Shown: piece by piece, positions 39,711 through 48,791 of the stretch
How the letters are laid out: each line of letters opens with the position of its first letter
Numbering within the stretch: the first letter of the stretch is position 1
From: Actinoplanes philippinensis
GTDB taxonomy: Bacteria; Actinomycetota; Actinomycetes; Mycobacteriales; Micromonosporaceae
Assembly (NCBI RefSeq): GCF_900113015.1
Contig: NZ_FONV01000017.1
Location: 1 to 64,000 of the forward strand
DNA: 64,000 nucleotides
Reading direction: 5' to 3'
The notes under the pieces: generated by a model
What the model saw: the letters and a program-made list of their open reading frames with translations, nothing else
Databases searched by the model: none
Told to the model about the DNA's origin: nothing
Made by a program: the position numbers and the translations under genes

Positions 39711-39787
39711 GGCACACTGCACGGGCAGGCGGCAATCTCGCTAAAGTTACCGGCGAGTAGACCGGTGGACGCCGAAAGGAAGACCTG

Positions 39788-40240
39788 ATGACTGATTTCA
39801 GCCCCGAGGCGCTCGCGTCGATCGGTCCGAAGGAGTTCACCCAGCTCGTCAAGGCCACGCCGGATGCCAAGATCTCCCAGGTGATGGCCTCGGAGAAGCG
39901 TACGAAGATCCTCGACGAGGTGTTCCACCGGATGCCCACGCTGTTCCGGGCGGACCGGGCCGGCAACACCGCCACCGTCATCCACTGGATCATCTCCGGC
40001 GGCCCGGGCGGCGCCTCCGACACCTACGAGACGGTGATCGAGAACGCGACGTGCACCGTGACAAGCACCCCGGTCCGCGAGCCGAAGCTGGCGATGACCA
40101 TGGACGGCCTGACCTTCCTCAAGATCGTCTCCGGCACCGGCAACCCGGTGACGCTGTTCATGACCGGCAAGATCAAGACCAAGGGCGACATCACCCTCGC
40201 CACCAGCATCCCCAAGCTGTTCGACATCCCCAAGGGCTGA
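39788..40240 (+). CDS. SCP2 sterol-binding domain protein
   Basis: 150 residues, ATG with AAGGAAG 5 nt upstream. The SCP-2 fold pattern is visible: VIHWIISGGPGGASDTYETVIENATCTV, LAMTMDGLTFLKIVSGTGNPVTLFMTGKIKTKGD (given in part) and ATSIPKLFDIP. Cytosolic proteins of this kind bind lipids or fatty acyl chains. It is divergent from the ArsR-like regulator and sits alone. The ligand is unknown. Confidence 0.85.
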   Translation: MTDFSPEALASIGPKEFTQLVKATPDAKISQVMASEKRTKILDEVFHRMPTLFRADRAGNTATVIHWIISGGPGGASDTYETVIENATCTVTSTPVREPKLAMTMDGLTFLKIVSGTGNPVTLFMTGKIKTKGDITLATSIPKLFDIPKG

Positions 40241-40272
40241 CAACCCTCTTGGGGTACGAGGTGAGAGCCCCC

Positions 40273-40917
40273 CTAGAGAAAGCCGTGGTCTCGGGCGTAG
40301 ATGGCGGCCTGCGTCCGGTCCCGCAGGCCGAGCCGGGCCAGGATGTTCGAGACGTGGTTCTTGACCGTTCCCTCGCTCACGTAAAGCTGCGCGGCGATCT
40401 CCCGGTTGGTGGCGCCCCGGGCGATCAGCCGCAGCACGGCCCGCTCCCGGTCGGTCAGGTCGGTCCGGGGCGTGGCCGCCACCGGGCTGCGGTCCAGAGC
40501 CGTCACCAGCCGCCGCAGCACCGCGCTGTCGTGCTGGTCGACACCGGCGCGCGCCAGCCGTACCGCCTGGGCCAGGTCCTTGGGTGGAAGGTCCTTGAGC
40601 AGATAGCCACCGGTGCCGGCCCGCAGCGCCCGGACGACATACTCCTCGTCGTCGAAGGTGGTCAGCATCAGCACCCGGCAGGCCGGCAGCCGCTCCCGCA
40701 GCAGCTCCGCGGCACGCAGGCCGTCCAGGACCGGCATCCGGACGTCCATCAGCACCACGTCCGGGGTGGTCGCCAGGGCCAGCTCGACCGCGGCCCGGCC
40801 GTCGGCCGCGGTGCCCACCACCTCGATGCCGGGCTCGATGCTCAGCAGCGACGCGATGCCCTCGCGGATCAGGGCCTGATCGTCGGCGACCAGCACCCGC
40901 ACCGGCTGATCGGTCAC
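40273..40917 (-). CDS. NarL/LuxR-family response regulator
   Basis: 214 residues. The receiver domain has acidic pair DD (residues 12-13), phospho-acceptor Asp in VVLMDVRMP and Lys in GGYLLKDLP. The C-terminal LuxR HTH reads LTDRERAVLRLIARGATNREIAAQL followed by VSEGTVKNHVSNILARLGL. It is coupled to the histidine kinase upstream by a 4-nt overlap (GTG start). Likely targets are the divergent membrane gene and itself. The signal is unknown. Confidence 0.93.
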   Translation of the reverse strand: MTDQPVRVLVADDQALIREGIASLLSIEPGIEVVGTAADGRAAVELALATTPDVVLMDVRMPVLDGLRAAELLRERLPACRVLMLTTFDDEEYVVRALRAGTGGYLLKDLPPKDLAQAVRLARAGVDQHDSAVLRRLVTALDRSPVAATPRTDLTDRERAVLRLIARGATNREIAAQLYVSEGTVKNHVSNILARLGLRDRTQAAIYARDHGFL

Positions 40918-42065
40918 CGGGCCACCGCCGGGACACGCGCCACGATCCGGGTTCCGTGGCCGGGCCGGGACTCCACCCGCACGCTGCCACCCAGCGCCGC
41001 CAGACGCTCCCGCATGCCACTCAGCCCGCCGCCGGACGTGCTCTCCGGCTCGAACCCGCGCCCGTTGTCCTCGACCTCCAGCACCGCCTCGGCCCCGGCG
41101 CCGCGGACCGCCACCCGGACCAGATCGGCGTCGGCGTGCCGGCGGGCGTTGGTCAGCGCCTCCTGGGCGACCCGGTAGAGCGCCTCCGCACCCGCCCGGC
41201 CCTGGTCGAACTCGGCGTCACCCAGGTCGAGGACCACCCGGAAATCCGGGTCGTCCAGCCCTTCGACCAGCGCGTACAAGGAGGCGACCAGGGAGAACGG
41301 CTCGGCTCGCAGGGCGCCCACGGACTCGCGTACCTCCTGGAGGGCACGGCTCGCAGCCCGCCGCGCATCGGCGACCGCGCGGTCCGCGGCCTCCGGATCC
41401 CGCTCCCGGAACGCCTCCGCCTTCGCCAGCTGCACGCTGATCGCGGTCAGGTGGTGGCCGACACTGTCGTGGATGTCGCGGGCCAGCCGGTTCCGTTCGC
41501 TCGCGGCGCTCAGCTCGGCGACCCGCTCCTGCGTCGCGGTCAGCTCGGCCACCAGCCGTTCCGCCTGCAACCGGCTCCGGCTCTGCTCGACCGCGACGGC
41601 AGCGGTGGCGACCGCCAGAACCAGGCCGATGAAGAGCATGAACAACTCGGAGACGACCTCCGGGTCGGTCCGGGCGCCGGTGACCGTGGAGGCCCGGGTC
41701 AGCGCCATCACCAGGTAGAACGTCGCCAGCCCGATGCCGGCGGCTCGGCCCAGCCAGAAGTACGCGAAGAACGGCACCAGCACGAAGAGGGCCCGGGAGA
41801 ATCCGGCGCCGTCCGCTGCGTACACCGTCTCCAGCAGCACGATCCGGATCAGGAGCATGGCCATCGACCACCGTCGCGTACGGGGCCGCCGCCAGTCCAC
41901 CTGCTCGACCACGAGCAACGCGATCAGGCCGCCGAGGTAGACCGCCAGCTCGACGCGCGACCAGCCCGGGGCCAGGCCGGCGCTGACGTAGTACAGACCG
42001 GTGAGCATGACGGCGGTGTAGAGGAGCGAGGCCATCCAGCGCAGCGGCGGAGCTTCCACAGCCAT
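40914..42065 (-). CDS. Sensor histidine kinase (HisKA_3 type)
   Basis: 383 residues. Five or six membrane helices occupy residues 10-160, with almost no extracellular loop, as in membrane-stress or ligand-in-membrane sensors. The phospho-acceptor His lies in LARDIHDSVGHHLTAISVQLAK. The ATPase domain has NARRHADADLVRVAV and DNGRGFEP, then GGGLSGMRERLAALGG. It phosphorylates the NarL-type regulator encoded immediately downstream. Confidence 0.93.
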   Translation of the reverse strand: MAVEAPPLRWMASLLYTAVMLTGLYYVSAGLAPGWSRVELAVYLGGLIALLVVEQVDWRRPRTRRWSMAMLLIRIVLLETVYAADGAGFSRALFVLVPFFAYFWLGRAAGIGLATFYLVMALTRASTVTGARTDPEVVSELFMLFIGLVLAVATAAVAVEQSRSRLQAERLVAELTATQERVAELSAASERNRLARDIHDSVGHHLTAISVQLAKAEAFRERDPEAADRAVADARRAASRALQEVRESVGALRAEPFSLVASLYALVEGLDDPDFRVVLDLGDAEFDQGRAGAEALYRVAQEALTNARRHADADLVRVAVRGAGAEAVLEVEDNGRGFEPESTSGGGLSGMRERLAALGGSVRVESRPGHGTRIVARVPAVAR

Positions 42066-42239
42066 GCCGCCACGCTAGGTGACCACCACCGCCCCGGACC
42101 AGCGCCGGCGTCGATGTCTGGCCGGAGGTCATGTGCCGGCCGGCCGGCGCCGGACGGCGACTGCCGGCCGCGCGGCACTGTTCCGGACCGGGCCGCCCCG
42201 GCCACGGTGTCAGGCATCCACTCTCGAAGGAGCCCCACC

Positions 42240-42821
42240 GTGTCCGATCGGATCCTCTACCGCCTCGCAGCGCTGGCCGGGCTGGCCGGCGGCGTTCTCA
42301 CCCTGGTCGCCGCCGCCCGCCGGGCCGGCCTGGTGCCGGAGAACGCCGTCACCCACGCCCTGGCGCCGCCCGCCACCGCGCTGCTGCTGCTCACCCTCAC
42401 CGCGCTCTACCTGTGTCAGCGACGTGAGTCCGGCCGGCTCGGGCTGGCCGGGTTCGTCCTGAACCACCTCGGGCTCAGCGGGTTGTTCGCGATCGAGTTC
42501 CTCACCCACGCGGTCTTGCAGTATCAGGACGCGGCGGCCCGGGAGGCGGTGCTCACCGGGCCGGGCCGGCCGTACTTCCTGGTGGTCGCGCTGGTCTTCC
42601 TGCTCGGCGTGGTGCTCTTCGGCGCCGCGTCGTGGCGCGCCGGAGTGCTGCCCCGCGGCGCGCTCGCGCTCTACGTCCCGGGGCTGTGCGCCGCCGCGCT
42701 CCGCGCCTCGGCCCCGGAGTGGCTCTACCTGAGCGGACTGGTGATCGGTTCGGCCGGCGTGCTGTGGCTGTCCGCGGCGCTGCTGCGGACCGCCGACCAA
42801 CTCGTGCCGGTCAGAGCGTGA
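42240..42821 (+). CDS. Polytopic membrane protein divergent from the two-component system
   Basis: 193 residues with about six membrane helices (LAALAGLAGGVLTLVAAA, ALLLLTLTALYLC, GLSGLFAIEFLTHAVL, YFLVVALVFLLGVVLF, LALYVPGLCAAALRA, GLVIGSAGVLWLSAALL). The GTG has AAGGAG 8 nt upstream. It is transcribed away from the kinase over 170 bp, so it is a likely target of that system. It resembles DUF4386-like proteins but I am unsure. Its 3' end overlaps the convergent purD by 11 nt. Confidence 0.78.
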   Translation: MSDRILYRLAALAGLAGGVLTLVAAARRAGLVPENAVTHALAPPATALLLLTLTALYLCQRRESGRLGLAGFVLNHLGLSGLFAIEFLTHAVLQYQDAAAREAVLTGPGRPYFLVVALVFLLGVVLFGAASWRAGVLPRGALALYVPGLCAAALRASAPEWLYLSGLVIGSAGVLWLSAALLRTADQLVPVRA

Positions 42822-44052
42822 TCTCGCCCCGGACCGCCTTGAGCCCGATGTCGGTCCGGTACTGAGCACCGTCCAGACGGATCCCGTCGACCAGCGCGTA
42901 GGCCGCCTCGCGGGCGCCGGCCAGGTCGGAGCCGGAGGCGGTCACACTGAGCACCCGGCCACCCGCCGAGACCAGTGCGCCATCGGCGTCACGGGCGGTG
43001 CCCGCGTGGATCACGCCGGGCCGCTCGGCGCCCTCGATGACGTCACCGGTCCGCGGAACGCCCGGGTAGTTGTGGCTCGCCACGACGACCGTGACGGCCG
43101 AGCCCGGCTTCCAGGTCAGCGGGGCGTGCTCGGCCAGCGTGCCGGTGGCGGCCGCGTGGAGCAGCCCGGCCAGCGGCGTCTCCAGCAGGGCGAGCACCAC
43201 CTGCGTCTCGGGGTCGCCGAACCGGGCGTTGAACTCGATCACCTTCGGGCCGTCCGGGGTGAGCGCAAGGCCGACGTAGAGCAGGCCGGCGAACGGTGTA
43301 CCCCGTTTGCGCATCTCGGCGAGGGTCGGCTCGACGGTCTCCCGCAGCACCCGCTCGGTCAGATCCGCCGGCGCCCAGTCCAGCGGGGCGTAGGCGCCCA
43401 TGCCGCCGGTGTTCGGGCCCTCGTCGCCGTCGAGCAGACGCTTGAAGTCCTGCGCGGGCATCAGCGGCGCGACCGCGGCGCCGTCGGTGACCACGAAGAG
43501 CGAGACCTCGGGGCCGGGCAGGAACTCCTCGATGACGACCTTGCCGCACGCCTCGGCGTGGATCAGGGCCTCGTCGAGGTCGTCGGTCACGACCACGCCC
43601 TTGCCTGCGGCCAGGCCGTCGTTCTTCACCACGTACGGCGAGCCGAGCTCCTCGAGAGCCGCCTTGGCCTCGGCGACCGACGAGCAGTCGAACGACCGTG
43701 CGGTCGGAACGCCGGCGGCGGCCATCACCTCGTTGGCGAACGCCTTCGAACCCTCCAGGCGGGCCGCGGCGGCGGACGGGCCGAAACACGCGATGCCCTT
43801 GGCGCGGACCGCGTCGGCGACACCGGCGACCAGCGGGGCCTCCGGGCCGATCACCACGAGGTCGGCGCTCAGCTCGACGGCGAGCGCGGCGACCGCGGAC
43901 GGATCGGTGGCCTTCACGTCGTGCAGCTCGGCGAGCTGGGCGATGCCCGGGTTGCCCGGCGCGGCGGCCAGGTAGTCGACGGACGGGTCGGCGGAGAGCC
44001 CGACGGCAAGCGCGTGCTCGCGCCCACCGGAGCCGATCAGAAGTACGCGCAC
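42811..44052 (-). CDS. purD: Phosphoribosylamine-glycine ligase (GAR synthetase)
   Basis: 413 residues from GTG at 44052, giving the standard VRVLLIGSGGREHALA. It contains YVVKNDGLAAGKGVVV, the GPNTGGMGAYAP ATP-grasp loop and FNARFGDPETQ. It makes GAR from phosphoribosylamine, glycine and ATP. Upstream in-frame codons overlap the divergent purA promoter and are not used. It ends within the divergently oriented membrane gene with no terminator hairpin visible. Confidence 0.96.
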   Translation of the reverse strand: MRVLLIGSGGREHALAVGLSADPSVDYLAAAPGNPGIAQLAELHDVKATDPSAVAALAVELSADLVVIGPEAPLVAGVADAVRAKGIACFGPSAAAARLEGSKAFANEVMAAAGVPTARSFDCSSVAEAKAALEELGSPYVVKNDGLAAGKGVVVTDDLDEALIHAEACGKVVIEEFLPGPEVSLFVVTDGAAVAPLMPAQDFKRLLDGDEGPNTGGMGAYAPLDWAPADLTERVLRETVEPTLAEMRKRGTPFAGLLYVGLALTPDGPKVIEFNARFGDPETQVVLALLETPLAGLLHAAATGTLAEHAPLTWKPGSAVTVVVASHNYPGVPRTGDVIEGAERPGVIHAGTARDADGALVSAGGRVLSVTASGSDLAGAREAAYALVDGIRLDGAQYRTDIGLKAVRGEITL

Positions 44053-44143
44053 GACGGCCCATCCTACCTGCGGCGGCGTCGCGTAAACTTTCGCAGTACC
44101 CGGACTCCTCCAGGTACGACCTTGGGGAAAGGCATATCTAAAA

Positions 44144-45436
44144 GTGCCGGTGATCGTGTTGGTCGGCGCCCAATGGGGCGACGAGGGCAAGGGTAAGGCC
44201 ACGGATCTGCTGGGTGACCGGCTCGACTACGTGGTCAAGTTCAACGGTGGCAACAACGCGGGCCACACCGTCGTCATCGACGGCGAGAAGTACGCGCTCC
44301 ACCTCCTCCCCAGCGGGATCCTCTCCCCGGGGGTCGTACCGGTGATCGGCAACGGCGTCGTCGTCGACCTCAACGTGCTGTTCCAGGAGATCGACGGGCT
44401 CGAGGCCCGGGGCATCGACACCTCCCGGCTGCGCATCAGCGCCAACGCGCACGTCATCGCCTCCTACAACCGCACGCTCGACAAGGTCACCGAGCGGTTC
44501 CTCGGCTCCCGCCGGATCGGCACGACCGGCCGCGGCATCGGCCCGACCTACGCCGACAAGATGAACCGGGTCGGCATCCGGGTGCAGGACCTCTTCGACG
44601 AGTCGATCCTCCGGCAGAAGGTCACGGCCGCCCTGGGCTTCAAGAACCAGGTGCTGTCGAAGATCTACAACCGGACCGGGGCGAAGGTCGACGACGTCGT
44701 CCAGGAGCTGTTGTCGTATGTCGAGCGCCTGCGGCCGTACGTGGCGGACACCGCCCTGGAGCTGTCGAACGCGATCGACGACGGCAAGGTCGTGCTCTGC
44801 GAGGCCGGCCAGGCGACGCTGCTCGACGTCGACCACGGCACCTACCCGTTCGTGACCAGCTCGAACGCGACGGCGGGCGGCGCCTGCACCGGCTCCGGCA
44901 TCCCACCGACCCGGATCGACCGGGTGGTCGCGGTGCTCAAGGCGTTCACCACCCGCGTCGGCGAGGGCCCGTTCCCGACCGAGCTGCACGACAAGTTCGG
45001 TGACTACCTGCGTGAGGTCGGCCACGAGTACGGCACCACCACCGGCCGCCCGCGCCGGATCGGCTGGCTCGACCTGGTGATCGGCCGGTATGCGCAGCGG
45101 ATCAACGGCGTCACCGACTTCGCCATGACCAAGCTCGACAACTACGACGGGCTGGACGAGATCCCGGTCTGTGTGGCGTATGAGGTGAACGGCGTCCGGC
45201 ACGACGAGATGCCGGTCAACCAGACCGACTTCCACCACGCGCAGCCGATCTTCGAGACGCTGCCCGGCTGGAAACAGGACATCTCCGGCTGCCGCAAGTT
45301 CGAGGACCTGCCCCAGGAGGCACAGGACTTCGTCGAGTTCGTCGAGGCCCGGATCGGCGCCCGCATCTCGATCGTCGGCGTCGGCCCGGGCCGCGAGGCG
45401 GTCATCGAGCGGCACTCGGTGCTCGGCGGAGTCTGA
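44144..45436 (+). CDS. purA: Adenylosuccinate synthetase
   Basis: 430 residues. It begins with GTG and VIVLVGAQWGDEGKGKATDLLGD, the P-loop signature of PurA, followed by GGNNAGHTVVIDG and RRIGTTGRGIGPTYADKMNR. It uses GTP to join aspartate to IMP, the step before PurB in AMP synthesis. It is divergent from purD, with 91 bp between starts, and overlaps the next gene by 1 nt. Confidence 0.97.
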   Translation: MPVIVLVGAQWGDEGKGKATDLLGDRLDYVVKFNGGNNAGHTVVIDGEKYALHLLPSGILSPGVVPVIGNGVVVDLNVLFQEIDGLEARGIDTSRLRISANAHVIASYNRTLDKVTERFLGSRRIGTTGRGIGPTYADKMNRVGIRVQDLFDESILRQKVTAALGFKNQVLSKIYNRTGAKVDDVVQELLSYVERLRPYVADTALELSNAIDDGKVVLCEAGQATLLDVDHGTYPFVTSSNATAGGACTGSGIPPTRIDRVVAVLKAFTTRVGEGPFPTELHDKFGDYLREVGHEYGTTTGRPRRIGWLDLVIGRYAQRINGVTDFAMTKLDNYDGLDEIPVCVAYEVNGVRHDEMPVNQTDFHHAQPIFETLPGWKQDISGCRKFEDLPQEAQDFVEFVEARIGARISIVGVGPGREAVIERHSVLGGV

Positions 45437-46392
45437 TGTACGACGTCGTTCTCCTGAGCCTGGCCGAGGGCTCGGGCGATTCCTGTGGTTCCGGCGACTC
45501 CGGTTGCGGTGGCTGCAACGCGGTCTGCGCCACTCCGCGTACCCCCGTCCTGGCCTGTGCGGACGCCCTCCGCGAGGCCGGGGCACGGGTGGAGACCGTG
45601 CAGGCCGGCTCCGATCAGGAGATCGACGCGGTCCTCGCCCGGTTCGACGGCCCGGCCCGGCCCGACGGCCTGACCTGGCCCGACGCCGATTCCAAGGTGC
45701 GCCTCGTGGTCGCGTCGGCGACCGACAGCCAGCTGCGAGCGGTGATGCGCCGGCTGGTCCGGCGGTATGCTCCGCCGCCCAGCAAGCGGCCCGACGACCT
45801 GCTCGCCGGCCGGACCGTTCCGGACCTGCCGCCGGTCGCGATCCTGCCGCTCGACCCGGGCAACACCGAGGACCTGGCGGCTCAGCTCGGCCTTCCCCGG
45901 ACACCGGCAGCCGTCGCGGCGGCCGTGATGAACGGCACAGTCCGGCGGCTCGACCTACTCCGCAACGACGGCGGCTCGGTCACCCTGGACGGGGCGCTGC
46001 TCGGTGGGGCCGACGACAACGGGCGGGCGGTGCCGTGGCGCGGCCGGGTCGAGGTCGACGACGCGGTGCTCACCGACGGCGCCGAGCCGGTGCTCGCCTG
46101 TGTGATCGGCAACGGCGCCGGCTACGCCGAGTTCGACGGCCTCCGGCTGCTCGCCGACGGCGATCCGACCGACGGCCGGGTCGAGGTGGCCGTCGCGGTC
46201 CCGGTTGTCGTCAAGAAGCTGTTCAAGGGCACGAGGGTACGGGTGGAGGTGCGCCGGGTCCGCGGACGCGCGGTGTCCGTCCTCCCCCGCGAGGGTGACC
46301 TGCAGTTCCTCGACGACGGAGTGGCCGGGTCGACCAGTCGCAAGCGTTCCTGGTGGACCGAAGCGGGCGCTTGGGCGGTGTACGCGGGCTGA
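45436..46392 (+). CDS. Cys-rich, degenerate diacylglycerol-kinase-like protein
   Basis: 318 residues, ATG overlapping the purA stop by one nt. Residues 17-41 carry five Cys (C17, C24, C27, C31, C41) in a C-x6-C-x2-C-x3-C cluster that could bind zinc or iron. The rest resembles the DagK/YegS family: VAILPLDPGNTEDLAAQLGLP matches the place of the GTGN phosphate loop but reads DPGN, and the upstream GGDGT motif is absent. The C-terminal beta domain (GYAEFDGLRLLADGDPTDGRVEVAVAVPV) is kept. Kinase activity is therefore doubtful. A lipid- or nucleotide-binding role tied to purA expression is possible. Confidence 0.72.
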   Translation: MYDVVLLSLAEGSGDSCGSGDSGCGGCNAVCATPRTPVLACADALREAGARVETVQAGSDQEIDAVLARFDGPARPDGLTWPDADSKVRLVVASATDSQLRAVMRRLVRRYAPPPSKRPDDLLAGRTVPDLPPVAILPLDPGNTEDLAAQLGLPRTPAAVAAAVMNGTVRRLDLLRNDGGSVTLDGALLGGADDNGRAVPWRGRVEVDDAVLTDGAEPVLACVIGNGAGYAEFDGLRLLADGDPTDGRVEVAVAVPVVVKKLFKGTRVRVEVRRVRGRAVSVLPREGDLQFLDDGVAGSTSRKRSWWTEAGAWAVYAG

Positions 46393-46453
46393 GGTCCGTG
46401 CAACTCTGGACTGGCAGCCGAGCCAAGATTTCGTGATACCGGAGGTCTCATCC

Positions 46454-48730
46454 GTGGCGGACGAGAACGCCGACCGTGTCTACGTCCCGGGAGCCGACGC
46501 GACGCCGCCGGCCCGGGACGTGGAGCCGTTCTGGGCCGACGAGCCCGAGACCCCGGTGCACGGCCGTGCCGTGCCCGTGGCCGATCGTCTGCCACCGGTC
46601 GGGATGGTCCAGGTCGAGCCGGGCGTGTTCCGGCCCGCCGACGGGCCACCGCTGCCACCCGGCGTGCACGTGCCTTCCTCACGGCCCCCGGCCGGCGCGC
46701 CTGCCGTGCCGCCCCCGGCTGGCGCGCCTGCCGTGCCGGTTGCGCCTGCCGCGCCTCCGCAGTCCGAGCGGAAGCAGCAGCCGGAGCGGCCGTTGGGGCC
46801 GTTCGCGCCGCCGGAGGGGCACACCGCCGCCGATTCACCATGGGCGCAGCCGCTGCACCGGCCGGGTCAGGTCACGTCACCGCAGGTGAGCCCGCATCCG
46901 GTCGATCGGCAGGCGGCGTTTCCGGCGTTGGGCGGCCCGTCACCGACACCGCCGCGGCCGGACGAGACGCAGCCCGCCTTTCCGTCACCGAACAGCCAGG
47001 ATCAGCGGACACCGGTCCCACCGCCGGGCGGCCAGGACCAGCCGACCGCGTTCCCGCCTCCGACCGGCGCGGACCAGCGGGCACCATTCTCACCTCCGAG
47101 TGGGCCGGACCAGCCGACCCCTTTACCGCCTTCGGGGGGTCAGGACCAGCCGACCCCCTTCCCGCCTTCGGGGGGTCAGGACCAGCCGACCCCCTTCCCG
47201 CCTTCGGGTGGCCCGGACCCGAGGGCTACTGCACAGGCGGCCGGGCGGGACCCGCGGGCTGCGGTGCAGCCGGTGGACCGGGATCGGCAGGACGCTTCTG
47301 CACAGGCAGGTGACGGGCGGCCCGGCGGTCAGCAGCCGGTCACCCGTCCCGTCTCCCCCCAGCCGTCCGGCGGTGCCTGGTCGACCGGGCACACGACGGC
47401 CGTACCCCCAAAGGCGCAGCCCACCCCGCAGCCACCGCATGCCGCGCCGGTGACGCCGCCCACAGCTCACGCCGCGCCGGCCGACGGTGGCCGAGGCGCC
47501 AATGCGACATTGCCCACCGCAAACGCCACGCCCCCGCACGCCACGCCCCCGCACGCCGCGCCCTCGAACGCCGCACCCCCGAACGCCGCGCCCGCACCAT
47601 CTGCGCACGCGGTTGGCGGGCAAGGCGCCGGGACAGCCTGGCCGCCCGCGCCTCCCGCGTCGCCGACCGCACACACCCCGCCGCCCTCCTCGCAGGCGCC
47701 CCACCAACCGCAACCCGGGCTGCCGAACCCGCCGCAGGAACGGCAGTCGCCCGCGGGTGAGGCGGATCCGTTCCAGGAGTTGAACTGGATGGTGGACGGG
47801 ACGCCGACCGCCGAGGAGTTCGCGCGGCGGCGGCTTGCCCGGCCGGCTCAGCAGAGCGCCACGATGGGGGCGCGGGCGATGCTGCAGAAGGGCATGTTCG
47901 GGCTGGTCAAGCTGGCTCCCGGGCAGCGTGAGCTGGAGTACAAGCAGGACGTCGAGATGGTGCGGCGCAACTTCGGCGGGCTGCGGCAGGTGACCGTGGT
48001 CAACCCGAAGGGCGGCGCCGGCAAGACGGTCGCGGTGCTGCTGCTGGCGATGACGTTCGGGCAGAAGCGCGGCGGGTACGTGCTGGCCTGGGACAACAAC
48101 GAGACCCAGGGCACTCTGGGCATGCGTGCCCAGCAGGACTTCCACGCGCGGACGGTCCGCGACATGATGCGTGATCTGCATCTCTTCCAGGGCGCACAGG
48201 GCCGGGTCGGTGACCTGTCGCAGTATGTGCGGGCACAGGGCGAGGGCATGTTCGACGTGCTCGCTTCGGACGAGTCGGCGACCGCCGGTGAGATGCTGAC
48301 CGCGGCCTCGTTCGCGGAGATCCGCGACGTGGTGAGCCGGTTCTACAAGTTGATCTTTGTGGACACCGGCAACAACGTCCGCGCGGAGAACTGGCAGGCC
48401 GCGATGGACGCCACCGACCAGCTGGTGATCACGATGTCGGCCCGTAACGACTCGGCGGAGACGGCGGCGCGGGCCCTCGACCATCTGGAGCAGAGCGGCC
48501 GGCGGCGGCTCGTTCGCCAGGCGGTGACCATTGTCACGATGCCGCCCACCCGCAAGGACATCGACCTGCAGTGGATCCAGCAGCACTTCGCGGCCCGGAC
48601 CAGGGCGGTGCTGGTCGCCCCCTACGAGCGGCTGATCGACTCGGGTGAGCCGATCCGTTACGGCGAACTCTCGGCGAACACCAAGGACGCCTGGCTCAAG
48701 ATCGCCGCAGCGGTCGCCGACGGTCTCTGA
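46454..48730 (+). CDS. Proline-rich ParA/MinD-like ATPase (EspI-like)
   Basis: 758 residues from the GTG at 46454 (GGAGG 8 nt upstream). Residues 1-about 440 are Pro/Gly/Gln/Ala-rich and disordered, including tandem 12-residue repeats. The C-terminal domain is a ParA-type ATPase with deviant Walker A KGGAGKT at 519-525, a Walker A' like WDNNETQGTLG and IFVDTGNNVRAENW. Mycobacterial EspI has the same Pro-rich plus ParA layout and acts with type VII secretion, but no ESX genes are present here. A chromosome-segregation ParA is less likely as no parB adjoins. It is separated from the kinase-like gene by 61 nt. Confidence 0.82.
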   Translation: MADENADRVYVPGADATPPARDVEPFWADEPETPVHGRAVPVADRLPPVGMVQVEPGVFRPADGPPLPPGVHVPSSRPPAGAPAVPPPAGAPAVPVAPAAPPQSERKQQPERPLGPFAPPEGHTAADSPWAQPLHRPGQVTSPQVSPHPVDRQAAFPALGGPSPTPPRPDETQPAFPSPNSQDQRTPVPPPGGQDQPTAFPPPTGADQRAPFSPPSGPDQPTPLPPSGGQDQPTPFPPSGGQDQPTPFPPSGGPDPRATAQAAGRDPRAAVQPVDRDRQDASAQAGDGRPGGQQPVTRPVSPQPSGGAWSTGHTTAVPPKAQPTPQPPHAAPVTPPTAHAAPADGGRGANATLPTANATPPHATPPHAAPSNAAPPNAAPAPSAHAVGGQGAGTAWPPAPPASPTAHTPPPSSQAPHQPQPGLPNPPQERQSPAGEADPFQELNWMVDGTPTAEEFARRRLARPAQQSATMGARAMLQKGMFGLVKLAPGQRELEYKQDVEMVRRNFGGLRQVTVVNPKGGAGKTVAVLLLAMTFGQKRGGYVLAWDNNETQGTLGMRAQQDFHARTVRDMMRDLHLFQGAQGRVGDLSQYVRAQGEGMFDVLASDESATAGEMLTAASFAEIRDVVSRFYKLIFVDTGNNVRAENWQAAMDATDQLVITMSARNDSAETAARALDHLEQSGRRRLVRQAVTIVTMPPTRKDIDLQWIQQHFAARTRAVLVAPYERLIDSGEPIRYGELSANTKDAWLKIAAAVADGL
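47108..47215 (+). repeat. Three tandem 36-bp repeats in the Pro-rich region
   Basis: Three in-frame units (47108-47143, 47144-47179, 47180-47215) encode DQPTPxPPSGGx. Units 2 and 3 are almost identical in DNA. More degenerate copies extend back to about 47000. Confidence 0.9.
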
Positions 48731-48736
48731 CCTGCG

Positions 48737-48777
48737 CGGTCTGCCCGCCACCCCCTGATGTGGCGGCGGGCAGACCG
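48737..48777. terminator. Bidirectional terminator
   Basis: 13-bp perfect stem (48737-48749 with 48765-48777, CGGTCTGCCCGCC and complement) 6 nt after the stop of the ATPase gene and 15 nt from the stop of the convergent DUF3151 gene. No U tract. Confidence 0.75.
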
Positions 48778-48791
48778 TCGGCCGGGCCGGG

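Noticed and set aside
44053..44143. Purine riboswitch or PurR box upstream of purD/purA
   Set aside because: The 91-bp divergent region is too short and shows neither the riboswitch core nor a clear inverted repeat.
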